DNA of 64,000 nucleotides from Fructobacillus tropaeoli. GTDB lineage: Bacteria > Bacillota > Bacilli > Lactobacillales > Lactobacillaceae. The stretch is taken from positions 29,908 through 93,907 of the forward strand of contig NZ_DF968078.1 of assembly GCF_001047135.2 (NCBI RefSeq). Direction: 5' to 3'. Under the pieces are notes generated by a model. The model saw nothing but the letters and a program-made list of their open reading frames with translations, was not told the origin of the DNA and searched no databases. The position numbers were made by a program, and so were the translations under genes. Below are positions 1 through 7,195 of this stretch, in pieces (the stretch's first letter is position 1; each line of letters begins with the position of its first letter).

Positions 1-258
1 CCAATAATCTTCAGGATTACCACCCAGTGCCGTAAACGGCACTGGTTCCCGACCCGCTAAACGAATCTTTTCTTCTAAGAAACGCTTTAAAATCCAGGGT
101 TCTTCAATATAAGCTGGTTCCAGCGCCAAAACAGCTTGTAAGTGTTCCGGCGTTGTTTGCAATGCAGCCGCCACCCGGTCAACCGACCAATTCAGAATCG
201 CAAAATTTTTCTGCAATTCTGCCCGTGTTGCGACTTGTTCAGCTACCGTTAATGACAT
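1..258 (-). CDS. DUF2316 family protein (3' part beyond left edge)
   Basis: The frame begins at ATG 258 and is open to the left edge, so only the first 86 residues are visible. A strong GGAGGGG ribosome site lies just upstream. It starts MSLTVAEQVATRAELQKNF, and further on contains EEPWILKRFLEEKI and EPVPFTALGGN. These match what I remember of the small DUF2316 family, which often sits next to efflux pumps in lactobacilli. The first half looks like a small helix-turn-helix (an alpha-helical stretch around VDRVAAALQTTPEHLQAVL), so a DNA-binding role is possible but unproven. It follows the DHA2 transporter by 20 bp and is probably the third gene of the padR operon. The function is unknown. Confidence 0.75.
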   Translation of the reverse strand, partial: MSLTVAEQVATRAELQKNFAILNWSVDRVAAALQTTPEHLQAVLALEPAYIEEPWILKRFLEEKIRLAGREPVPFTALGGNPEDYW

Positions 259-278
259 CGAATCCCCTCCTGATTTTT

Positions 279-1838
279 TTAGTTTTCCTTTTTAGCAGGA
301 TCTTGCAACAAGAAGAAAGCCAAAACGCCACCAACAGCAGTAATCAAAAGTGAAGCCACCGTCACGCCACGCATGCCGGCAAAGAAGGCGTTGTCGGTTA
401 CAGTCTTCAATGTCGAATGGAATGGTAAGTGCGTCATCTTAGCACTGGTCACAAAAGCTTGGCTGGCAAATGGACCGGCATCGATTAAGGCGTGCTTAAT
501 GGCAGCGAGAACTTCTGTCGGAACACCCGTAAAGGTTATGTGGTTGTTCAAATAGTCGTCATACTGGTTCGTTTGTGACAAACCAAGGATGACGACACCA
601 AAAGAAACACCCAATTGACGGAAGACGTTAATCAAACCAGACGTCATCCCGATTTCTTCTGGCTTTGCACCGGCCAAACCGGCAGTATTCAACAATGGGT
701 TAATCAAAGCGTTTGAAATCCCCAACAAAGCCATTGGCGCAAGCAAATCAGTATAAGCTAACTTAGTCGTCATCGCGTTTAAGAAGACCAAGAAAGACAA
801 GGCAGACAATAACAATGAACCAGAAATCAACATCCGCGTTGAAAACTTACTACTCAAGTAACCCGTCACTGGCCCAAGGAAGAGCGCCCACATTGTTAAT
901 GGAATTTGACGGACACCCGTACTAAAGGCTGAATAACCCATATAGTTTTGCATCAAAGACGTCAAGAAAACATTGTTTGAATAAATGGCGGAACCCAACG
1001 CAAAAGCAACAAAAACCGCTCCGACAAAGTTCTTATTCTTAAAGAGTGCCAGATTCATCATTGGCTTGTCAATCTTCAACTCAACAAAGATAAAGATCGC
1101 CAACAAGACGGCTGCAGCTAGCAACCACAGCGCAATTTTAGGACTTGTCCAAGCTAAATGTGGGTTATCTTCCTTTTGAATCAAACCAAAGACAGCTGAA
1201 AAGATGGCAACAGCTGAAAGAAGCATACCCACAAAGTCAATCTTTTGTCCCTGACCATAACTTGGTGTTTCGGCTACCGTCAGCCAAACTAAGATAGCTG
1301 CAAAAATACCAATTGGCACATTGACGTAGAAAACGGCTGGCCAACCAAAGGCCTCAGACAAAATACCACCAATCAAAGGACCGGAAACAGTTGAAAGCCC
1401 CATCACAGAACCCAAAATTCCCATGGCAAAGCCACGTTCCTTCCCTTCAAAAATGGAAGCAACCAAAGCCATTGAGATGGTCATCAATCCACCACCACCA
1501 AAGGCTTGCACGGCACGACCTATGTCCAAGACTAACAAGCTTGGTGCTAATCCGTTCACTCCGGAAGCAACCACGAAGATGATCATACATGTCAAAAACA
1601 TCTTCTTGCGACCATACATATCGGCTAACTTTGACAAAACTAAAATCACGACAGCGTATGAAATGGTATAGGCACTAATCACCCACTGGACATTACTAAA
1701 AGTCGTATGAAAGCTCTTCACCATCGTTGGCAGGGCAACGTTGACGATATTCACGTCCAACAAGCCCATGAAGACACCCAAAGATAAGGCTAAGAGTGCC
1801 CACCAGCGCTTTGCTGAGCGCTCGTTTGTATTATTCAT
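279..1838 (-). CDS. DHA2-family drug:H+ antiporter (EmrB/QacA type)
   Basis: This 519-residue MFS transporter has about 14 hydrophobic segments, as in the DHA2 (EmrB/QacA) subfamily. The N-terminal LLDVNIVNVALPTM contains the conserved acidic residue of TM1. The motif-C region GSVMGLSTVSGPLIGG is typical of antiporters. It should sit in the cytoplasmic membrane and export drugs or toxic organic compounds by proton exchange; the substrate cannot be read from sequence. The start ATG overlaps the stop of the PadR gene by 4 bp and has its own GGAG site, so the two are translationally coupled. PadR-pump pairs of this kind are usually induced by the pump's substrate. Confidence 0.9.
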   Translation of the reverse strand: MNNTNERSAKRWWALLALSLGVFMGLLDVNIVNVALPTMVKSFHTTFSNVQWVISAYTISYAVVILVLSKLADMYGRKKMFLTCMIIFVVASGVNGLAPSLLVLDIGRAVQAFGGGGLMTISMALVASIFEGKERGFAMGILGSVMGLSTVSGPLIGGILSEAFGWPAVFYVNVPIGIFAAILVWLTVAETPSYGQGQKIDFVGMLLSAVAIFSAVFGLIQKEDNPHLAWTSPKIALWLLAAAVLLAIFIFVELKIDKPMMNLALFKNKNFVGAVFVAFALGSAIYSNNVFLTSLMQNYMGYSAFSTGVRQIPLTMWALFLGPVTGYLSSKFSTRMLISGSLLLSALSFLVFLNAMTTKLAYTDLLAPMALLGISNALINPLLNTAGLAGAKPEEIGMTSGLINVFRQLGVSFGVVILGLSQTNQYDDYLNNHITFTGVPTEVLAAIKHALIDAGPFASQAFVTSAKMTHLPFHSTLKTVTDNAFFAGMRGVTVASLLITAVGGVLAFFLLQDPAKKEN

Positions 1839-2377
1839 ATTTCGTTCTCCTTTAATTCTTGCAGAGATTCATCAATCCAGGCCAGCTTAGCTAGCGCCAG
1901 GTTATCTTTTAAGGTGAGCGTTTTCAGCCCCCAGCGATAAAAATCAGCCCGCTCGGGGTGATCTTTCGTCTCCTCTCGATAGTGCGTGGACAATTCCTGG
2001 TAAACATTACGGTCCGTTAAAATGGCATTGCGATAATCGGTTAAAATTTCTATTTGCTTATCTCTTGCCAAGTACGAAAAGGACCGAAACTTAAAATGAT
2101 AAGAATTATCGCGATTGGCATCCTGGGCAACCGGTTCGTTGATTAATTCAATTAGTCGCTCGTGGCCTAACCCAGTAATATGAAAAATTTTTGAATTTCG
2201 GACATTCCCGTCGACGCTTTGGATAAAGCCGGCTTTTTCCATCCGGTTTAAAACTGGGTATAAAACACCGTTTGATATCTTGCGTCTAGGTACCACTGTT
2301 GAGCCCAAAACCATGGCAAGCTTATAACCCGACATGTCTCGTGTACTTAGCAGTGACAGAATCAACAAATCGTACAT
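1835..2377 (-). CDS. PadR-family transcriptional regulator
   Basis: The 180-residue protein has an N-terminal winged helix (MYDLLILSLLSTRDMSGYKL, then NGVLYPVLNRMEKAGFIQS). A C-terminal helical dimerisation part of the vinculin-like type follows, which is the usual PadR subfamily-1 build. I chose ATG 2377, which lies 6 nt from AGGAGG; the in-frame TTG at 2380 is too close to that site. It is the first gene of an operon with the efflux pump and the DUF2316 gene, so it probably represses its own operon until a pump substrate binds. A composite repeat just upstream is the likely operator. Confidence 0.88.
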   Translation of the reverse strand: MYDLLILSLLSTRDMSGYKLAMVLGSTVVPRRKISNGVLYPVLNRMEKAGFIQSVDGNVRNSKIFHITGLGHERLIELINEPVAQDANRDNSYHFKFRSFSYLARDKQIEILTDYRNAILTDRNVYQELSTHYREETKDHPERADFYRWGLKTLTLKDNLALAKLAWIDESLQELKENEI

Positions 2378-2406
2378 CAACTACCTCCTCATGATGAATT
2401 TCCTTT

Positions 2407-2435
2407 GACAGGTCGAAATGACAGGTCGTTTCGAC
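2407..2435 (-). promoter_or_regulatory. Putative PadR operator: direct repeat plus inverted repeat
   Basis: Two signals overlap here, 30-60 bp upstream of the padR start. The first is a perfect 9-bp direct repeat GACAGGTCG (2407-2415 and 2420-2428, 13-bp spacing). The second is a perfect inverted repeat GTCGAAA (2412-2418) / TTTCGAC (2429-2435). The position fits an autoregulatory operator. The sequence differs from the ATGT/ACAT operators known for PadR of Bacillus, so its assignment to this regulator is inferred from position. Confidence 0.5.
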
Positions 2436-2545
2436 TTATCAACCAAAATCACTATACACCCATTTCAAAAAAAGACAAGCCTTTTCAGGCCAGCTTAGAA
2501 ATATCGGTTTAAACAAGAAAAAATGACCATAAAAATAAAAAATAA

Positions 2546-2580
2546 CAAAAAAGGATGGTTATCTCAGCGATAACCATCCT
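2546..2580 (-). terminator. Rho-independent terminator of the copper operon
   Basis: A perfect 12-bp stem (2552-2563 with 2569-2580, 5-nt loop) lies just after the ATPase stop codon. On the minus strand it is followed by a run of T. Confidence 0.88.
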
Positions 2581-2585
2581 AATTT

Positions 2586-4532
2586 TTATGCCATAGATTT
2601 CTTGGCAGCTAATGTTTTTAACCTTGTTTTGTTCAATAGCAATGAACTTGTCACAACCGATAGTGAACTAAAGGCCATGGCGAGCCCGGCTAATTCCGGA
2701 CTCAAAATAAAGCCGATGCCATAGAAGAGCCCCGCCGCAACGGGAATACCCAAGACGTTATAGATAAAGGCCCAGAATAAGTTCAGCTTAATCCGGTTAA
2801 AGATTTTGGCACTCAACTCAATGGCTGTCGCCACATCCTGCAAATCGTTCTTAACTAAGATAATGTCCCCAGATTCAATGACAACATCCGTTCCAGACCC
2901 CATTGCAATCCCGACGTTGGCAGTTGAAAGTGCTGGTGCATCATTAATCCCATCGCCAACAAAGGCAACAGCCCCCTCCTGCTGGAAGGCCTGAACGTGA
3001 TCCGCCTTATCGTTTGGCATCACTTCCGTGATCACCTGGTCGATACCAACTTGGTCAGCAATTGCCTCTGCCACCAATTGGTTATCGCCAGTCAGCATAA
3101 CGGTCTTCAATCCGCGTGCCTTCAAGTCAGCAATCGCCTTCTTTGAGCTGGCCTTTGGTGCATCTTGAATGGCAACCAAACCGATAACCTGATCCGCTTC
3201 ACCAACCAAGACCACAGTTTTGGCTTCAGCCTGTAACTCTTGCATTTTCTTTTGCAAATCAGGATCAATTTGACGCTCGGCCAACAAACGGGTATTCCCA
3301 ACAAAGGCCGTTTGACCGTTCAATTCACCCGTGACCCCCTGACCTTCAATTGCAGCAAAATTCTTCGCACTCTCTTGGTTATTCAAACCTAATTTTTCAG
3401 CATAATCCAAAACGGCGATTGCCAAAGGATGTTCTGAATTCTTTTCCAATTGCCCAGCCAAGGTCATAATCTTTTTTTCCGGACCGATGACATCAGTCAC
3501 GACTGGTTGACCAACCGTAATCGTCCCGGTCTTATCAAGGATAACCATCTTCACCTGGTTAACAGCTTCCAGCACTTCACCGTTCTTAATTAAGATACCA
3601 TGCTTCGCACTTAAGCCAGTACCAACCATCAGCGCGGTCGGTGTCGCAAGACCCAATGCACAAGGGCAAGCGATTACTAAAATTGAAATGGCGAAGACCA
3701 ACACCGTTGACAATGCGGAGCCAAGGAAGACGTACCAAATCAAGAAGGTCGCAATTGCCAGAATCAAGACAATCGGTACAAAGATACCCGAAACCCGGTC
3801 CGTCAAATTCTGAATTGGCGCCCGACTAGTTTGAGCCTTCTTCACCATCTCGACGATTTGAGAAAGCATCGTTTCTTCACCAATCTTGCCGGCCTTAAAG
3901 ACAAAGGAACCGTTGGTGTTGATGGTTGCGCCAATGACGGCATCGCCCGCCTTTTTCTCGACTGGCATACTTTCCCCAGTTACCATTGATTCATCGACCG
4001 TTGACTGACCATCAACAATGGTCCCATCCACGGCAATTTTTTGTCCAGGTAAGACTTTGATTAAGTCGCCAGTGACTACTTGGTCTAATGGAATTGTGAC
4101 TTCTTGCCCATCACGGATGACGATAGCGTCCTTCGCCTGAAGGTCTAACAACTTTTCAACGGCACTAGAAGCATTTTTACGCATCCGTTCCTCAAAAACT
4201 TGTCCCAGCAGGATAAAGGTTACGACCAAGGCAGCTCCTTCGAAGAAGACTGGCTGCCCAACAATCATTGCATAAATACTATATAAGTAAGCCGTCATTG
4301 TCCCAATCGCAACAAGGGTATCCATGTTGGAGTGGTGCTTCTTAAAGGATGACCAGGATGACTTCAAAAATGGTGCGGCAGAAACCGCCATGACAATCGT
4401 CGTCAGCCCAAATTCTGTAATGACGCCACCCGGCAAGTGAAAACCAAAGGGCATCAAAACCATCTTAACGAGCATCGGCACTGAAAAAATCAAAGCAATG
4501 ATAAAGCGCCGGCTGGTTGTCAATTTTTGCAT
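2586..4532 (-). CDS. copA: Copper-exporting P1B-type ATPase lacking an N-terminal metal-binding domain
   Basis: The 648-residue P-type ATPase carries the full set of catalytic motifs: TGES at 185-188 (actuator), the transmembrane CPC metal site at 289-291, DKTGT at 333-337 (phosphorylated Asp) and, further on, SEHPLA and [11 protein letters not shown] together with YNVLGIP and MAFSSLSVV in the last membrane helices marks it as a copper/silver exporter. The protein begins directly with the first membrane helix and has no HMA (CxxC) domain. The upstream 89-residue cupredoxin may supply that function as a separate protein. It is the last gene of the copY operon, 34 bp after the small cupredoxin gene, and ends at a strong terminator. 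Confidence 0.93.
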   Translation of the reverse strand: MQKLTTSRRFIIALIFSVPMLVKMVLMPFGFHLPGGVITEFGLTTIVMAVSAAPFLKSSWSSFKKHHSNMDTLVAIGTMTAYLYSIYAMIVGQPVFFEGAALVVTFILLGQVFEERMRKNASSAVEKLLDLQAKDAIVIRDGQEVTIPLDQVVTGDLIKVLPGQKIAVDGTIVDGQSTVDESMVTGESMPVEKKAGDAVIGATINTNGSFVFKAGKIGEETMLSQIVEMVKKAQTSRAPIQNLTDRVSGIFVPIVLILAIATFLIWYVFLGSALSTVLVFAISILVIACPCALGLATPTALMVGTGLSAKHGILIKNGEVLEAVNQVKMVILDKTGTITVGQPVVTDVIGPEKKIMTLAGQLEKNSEHPLAIAVLDYAEKLGLNNQESAKNFAAIEGQGVTGELNGQTAFVGNTRLLAERQIDPDLQKKMQELQAEAKTVVLVGEADQVIGLVAIQDAPKASSKKAIADLKARGLKTVMLTGDNQLVAEAIADQVGIDQVITEVMPNDKADHVQAFQQEGAVAFVGDGINDAPALSTANVGIAMGSGTDVVIESGDIILVKNDLQDVATAIELSAKIFNRIKLNLFWAFIYNVLGIPVAAGLFYGIGFILSPELAGLAMAFSSLSVVTSSLLLNKTRLKTLAAKKSMA

Positions 4533-4566
4533 GTGTTTTTATACCTCTTAACTCAATTGAATTGCC

Positions 4567-4836
4567 TTATTGCACAATAACCTTCCCCTTGACCATGTTC
4601 ATGCCACAAGCAAATTCAAATTTGCCGGTTTGGTCAGTTGGAATGGTAAAACTGATTTCTTCGTTTAATGGCAACTTTGATTGGAAGCCAAAATCATGTG
4701 ACTGAACAGTGTCTAAACAACCACTTTCGCTAACGCGCTTAAAAGTTAAGGTTGCTTGATCTCCTTTTTGGAAAGTTACCACGTTTGGTTGGTATTGTCC
4801 GTCAACTGTGACTGTTTGCTCTACTTTTTCTGCCAT
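4567..4836 (-). CDS. Small soluble cupredoxin-fold copper protein
   Basis: The 89-residue protein has no signal peptide or membrane segment. The start is ATG 4836, preceded by AAAGGAG; a longer in-frame extension exists but has no ribosome site. It is a single cupredoxin-like beta-sandwich. The likely Cu(I) ligands are C40 (ESGCLD) and C77, M79, M81 (FACGMNM). It is a paralogue of the next gene upstream and shares its SGCLD...GFxxxLP...ACGMxM layout. Streptococcus pneumoniae CopA is known to carry a cupredoxin-like domain at its N-terminus, which the ATPase here lacks. This gene may therefore be the detached form of that domain, handing copper to the ATPase. Confidence 0.82.
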   Translation of the reverse strand: MAEKVEQTVTVDGQYQPNVVTFQKGDQATLTFKRVSESGCLDTVQSHDFGFQSKLPLNEEISFTIPTDQTGKFEFACGMNMVKGKVIVQ

Positions 4837-4891
4837 GATTATCTCCTTTTTTATACGTAAACTTATTAATTTTGTCTTAATATGAAAGTTT

Positions 4892-5263
4892 CTATTCAAC
4901 AGTTACCTGGCCATGGAACATATCCATGCCACAAGCCCATTGGTATTGACCTGGTTGATCGGTATTGATTTTCAATGACACTTTTTGTCCCTGCGGCAAC
5001 TCCTGATTAATGCCAAAATCAGCAAATACCACGTGATCCAAACATCCAGAAGGATCGGTGCGAGTGAAATTCAAGGTTGCTGGTACGCCCTGCTTCAAGA
5101 CAATATGCTCAGGTGAATAGCCACCGTCGACTTGAATGTCAATCATTTGCTGGTTGTCATCAAGAGTCACTTCTGCACTCTCAACTTTATGTTGACCAAA
5201 GAACCACCAAATAATAAAGGCGATTGCCGCTAGGCCAGCCACCATAACCAAAATTTTGTCCAT
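4892..5263 (-). CDS. cupA: Membrane-anchored cupredoxin copper chaperone (CupA-like)
   Basis: The 123-residue protein starts at ATG 5263, with GGGAG upstream. It has one N-terminal membrane helix (residues 4-22, LVMVAGLAAIAFIIWWFF) followed by a cupredoxin domain. C74 (SGCLD) and C111, M113, M115 (ACGMDM) are the probable Cu(I) ligands. The same anchor-plus-cupredoxin build and the same spacing of Cys and Met are known from S. pneumoniae CupA, which passes Cu(I) to CopA. It lies between copY and the small cupredoxin gene, with spacings of about 55 bp, in one copper-induced operon. The gene symbol rests on this architecture and context. Confidence 0.83.
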   Translation of the reverse strand: MDKILVMVAGLAAIAFIIWWFFGQHKVESAEVTLDDNQQMIDIQVDGGYSPEHIVLKQGVPATLNFTRTDPSGCLDHVVFADFGINQELPQGQKVSLKINTDQPGQYQWACGMDMFHGQVTVE

Positions 5264-5321
5264 AAAATACTCCCAATTTTTGTTTTTGCGAACACCGCCT
5301 GTTAGTTCGTCAGTTTTTGTT

Positions 5322-5759
5322 TTAATGGTGTACCATTGCGCAAGAATCATCATCTTCATGAAGACAATGACAAGCGACCTGGTCTGGAGCACTCGCTTCA
5401 CGTTCATCTAAAATCGCCCGGATATTTTGAATATCCGTTTTGCTCAATGGTTCTTCTTTGATGAGTGCCGTTAAGAGCGTCCCCTTATAGGCATCACAAA
5501 CGGAATCGAAGAACCGGTTCGCGTTATAGTCGGTTGCCTCGTTTTCAGCCACAACTGGTACGTAGGTAAAGACCTTTTCTGATTGGTCGACTGCAATCAT
5601 GTCTTTATCCGTCAAACGCCGAATTAACGTTTTAATGGTTGAAGCTGACCAGTCATGCGATAACTGGGCTTCCTCAACAATTTCACGACCCGTTGCCCGT
5701 TTCTTCGTCCAAATAATCCGCATAACCGCTTGTTCGGTATCAGTGATGTTAATGATAAT
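5322..5759 (-). CDS. copY: CopY-type copper-responsive repressor; probable non-AUG start
   Basis: This is a BlaI/MecI/CopY winged-helix repressor with the DNA-binding part EQAVMRIIWTKKRATGREIV...TIKTLIRRLTDKDMI. CopY releases the cop boxes when Cu(I) displaces Zn(II). The first ATG in frame (5723) would cut off the conserved start of helix 1. Upstream codons read IIINITDTEQAV, which fits the family, and a GGAGG site lies 5 nt before the ATT at 5757-5759 and 8 nt before the ATC at 5754-5756. An ATT or ATC initiator is therefore likely. The metal hook at the C-terminus is CHCLHEDDDSCAMVHH. The classical form is CxCx4CxC; here the spacing is longer and the last Cys is missing, with His and Met nearby. 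It heads the copper operon. Confidence 0.85.
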   Translation of the reverse strand: MIINITDTEQAVMRIIWTKKRATGREIVEEAQLSHDWSASTIKTLIRRLTDKDMIAVDQSEKVFTYVPVVAENEATDYNANRFFDSVCDAYKGTLLTALIKEEPLSKTDIQNIRAILDEREASAPDQVACHCLHEDDDSCAMVHH

Positions 5760-5788
5760 CCTGTCCTCCGTTCATCAAAACAAATCGT

Positions 5789-5843
5789 GTTTACATTTGT
5801 AAACAACACAATTAGTATAACTTTCTGGTTTACATTTGTAAAC
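5789..5843 (-). promoter_or_regulatory. copY operon promoter with two cop boxes
   Basis: Two identical 16-bp palindromes GTTTACATTTGTAAAC lie at 5789-5804 and 5828-5843. Each contains the CopY core TACAnnTGTA. The minus-strand promoter is TTTACA (5837-5842), 17 bp, TATACT (5814-5819). The upstream box therefore covers the -35 element and the downstream box lies over the transcript start. This is the standard arrangement for CopY repression. Confidence 0.92.
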
Positions 5844-5850
5844 AGGAAAA

Positions 5851-5881
5851 TAAAAAAACATTCCCAAATTTGGAAATGTTT
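5851..5881 (-). terminator. Terminator of the first butanediol dehydrogenase gene
   Basis: A 10-bp stem with one mismatch (5856-5865 with 5872-5881) is followed on the minus strand by seven T. It separates the dehydrogenase gene from the copY promoter. Confidence 0.75.
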
Positions 5882-5915
5882 CTGATTAATCATTGGTTAA
5901 TGGCTGATATAAGCC

Positions 5916-6968
5916 TTATTTTTCCTGCGTTAGGTTAATTAAAATCTTCGCCTGCGATTGGTCGGTTGTCAAAACATCAAAACCATCCGTGATAATATCG
6001 TCTAATTTAATCTCACTAGTAATAATCGGCGCCACATTGATTTGGGCACTTGTTACCAGGTCCACCGTCTGCTGAAAAGTTTGCCGTGAATAGGCAATCG
6101 TCGAAGTTAAATTGACCCCACTATTCGTTAACGCCATTGGATTAAATTGGATAGCATGAGCATAAATGGAAACCACGACCATATAACCACGCGCTTTTGT
6201 CATTTTGATGGCTTGATCAAAAGTTACTTGCACACCAGCAATTTCAAAACTAGTGTCTGCCCCCTCCGGTAGTATCTGACGGACCGCCGCCACGACATCG
6301 CTGACCTCACTTGGATTAATAATATCCGTAGCACCCATTTTAAGTGCTTTTTGCAACCGAATGGTCGATAAATCAACAACGACAATTTTGGTTGCACCGG
6401 CCGCTTTCGCAGCAGCTGTGACCATCGCGCCAATTGGACCAGCACCAAAAATCACAACGGTTTGTCCAAAGGTGAGATGGGCTTCCTTAATCGCTTGCAC
6501 AGCAACCGCAGTTGGCTCAATGACCGCTGCTAATTTCAAGGAAAAATCATTCGGTAATGGATACAAGTTTTCAACCGGGACATTGACGTAACCAGCAAAA
6601 CCACCATCCGTGCTCAGTCCGATAAAGCTATAACCATCGTAGACATCCACATTATCGGGTAGCACACCCTTGGTAATCGTTGGGTTAACGGACACATGGT
6701 CGCCAATTTGGAAATCATGGACGTTTGCACCAAGCTGATCGATTTGACCAGAAAACTCGTGCCCCATTGTGATAGGTGCCTGCCCTCCAGTTAAGGGGTC
6801 AGGAAACTCCGTCGGAATAAAAACCGGCCCCTCTAGATATTCATGCAGGTCGCTACCGCAAATACCAGCATAGGCCACCTTGACCCGGACTTCATTTTTT
6901 TTAGGCTCTGATAAATCAGTTTCCTCAACCCGTACATCCTTTTTACCGTGCCAAATAGCTGCTTTCAT
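5916..6968 (-). CDS. 2,3-butanediol dehydrogenase / acetoin reductase (zinc MDR family), copy 1
   Basis: This 350-residue zinc alcohol dehydrogenase interconverts acetoin and 2,3-butanediol, probably the (R,R) type, using NAD(H). Catalytic zinc residues are visible in AGICGSDLHEY (Cys), MGHEFSG (His-Glu) and VIEPTAVAV. The Rossmann motif is VIFGAGPIGAM. The start is ATG 6968, 6 nt from GAGG; the in-frame TTG at 6974 is not needed. Where many relatives have a four-Cys structural zinc loop, this protein reads VNPTITKGVLPDNVDVYDGY with no Cys. It is a close paralogue of the next gene upstream but has its own leader and terminator. Together with alsS it belongs to the acetoin/butanediol pathway. 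Confidence 0.85.
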   Translation of the reverse strand: MKAAIWHGKKDVRVEETDLSEPKKNEVRVKVAYAGICGSDLHEYLEGPVFIPTEFPDPLTGGQAPITMGHEFSGQIDQLGANVHDFQIGDHVSVNPTITKGVLPDNVDVYDGYSFIGLSTDGGFAGYVNVPVENLYPLPNDFSLKLAAVIEPTAVAVQAIKEAHLTFGQTVVIFGAGPIGAMVTAAAKAAGATKIVVVDLSTIRLQKALKMGATDIINPSEVSDVVAAVRQILPEGADTSFEIAGVQVTFDQAIKMTKARGYMVVVSIYAHAIQFNPMALTNSGVNLTSTIAYSRQTFQQTVDLVTSAQINVAPIITSEIKLDDIITDGFDVLTTDQSQAKILINLTQEK

Positions 6969-6986
6969 GACCAACCTCTTTCCACT

Positions 6987-7004
6987 AACTAACCAGTGTT
7001 AGTT
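6987..7004 (-). promoter_or_regulatory. 18-bp palindrome in the leader of butanediol dehydrogenase copy 1
   Basis: A perfect inverted repeat AACTAAC (6987-6993) / GTTAGTT (6998-7004) with a 4-bp spacer lies immediately upstream of the ribosome site. Its length and position fit a repressor operator. The regulator is not known. Confidence 0.45.
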
Positions 7005-7036
7005 GATTATTGTGAACTTTATATCATGATACAAGT

Positions 7037-7070
7037 ACAGTATAACACTGTTTATCAGTAAAAATACTGT
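7037..7070 (-). promoter_or_regulatory. Nested palindrome upstream of butanediol dehydrogenase copy 1
   Basis: An outer repeat ACAGTAT (7037-7043) / ATACTGT (7064-7070) encloses an inner ACTG/CAGT pair. On the minus strand the outer left arm includes a TATACT that could serve as a -10 box. The whole could be an operator over the promoter. Confidence 0.4.
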
Positions 7071-7109
7071 TTTTATGCTGATTTTGTTTTTTTATCGAAC
7101 AAATAAATG

Positions 7110-7123
7110 TGAAAACGGTAACT
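7110..7123. promoter_or_regulatory. Putative catabolite-responsive element (cre)
   Basis: TGAAAACGGTAACT matches the CcpA consensus TGWAANCGNTNWCA except for the last base. It lies about 140 bp upstream of butanediol dehydrogenase copy 1. Carbon-catabolite control of this gene is plausible. Confidence 0.45.
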
Positions 7124-7156
7124 AATATCTAAACATTCCCCCTCACCTTAGAACAA

Positions 7157-7186
7157 ACAAAAAAACTTTCATCATTGAAAGCTTTT
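7157..7186 (-). terminator. Terminator of butanediol dehydrogenase copy 2
   Basis: A short stem (GCTTTC/GAAAGT on the minus strand) is followed by seven T, directly after the stop codon at 7196. Confidence 0.7.
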
Positions 7187-7195
7187 TCGCACGAT

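Noticed and set aside
5624..5893. 89-codon ORF overlapping copY with an ATG near the cop boxes
   Set aside because: It is out of phase with CopY, its ATG lies before the GGAGG site, and its start region covers the operator.
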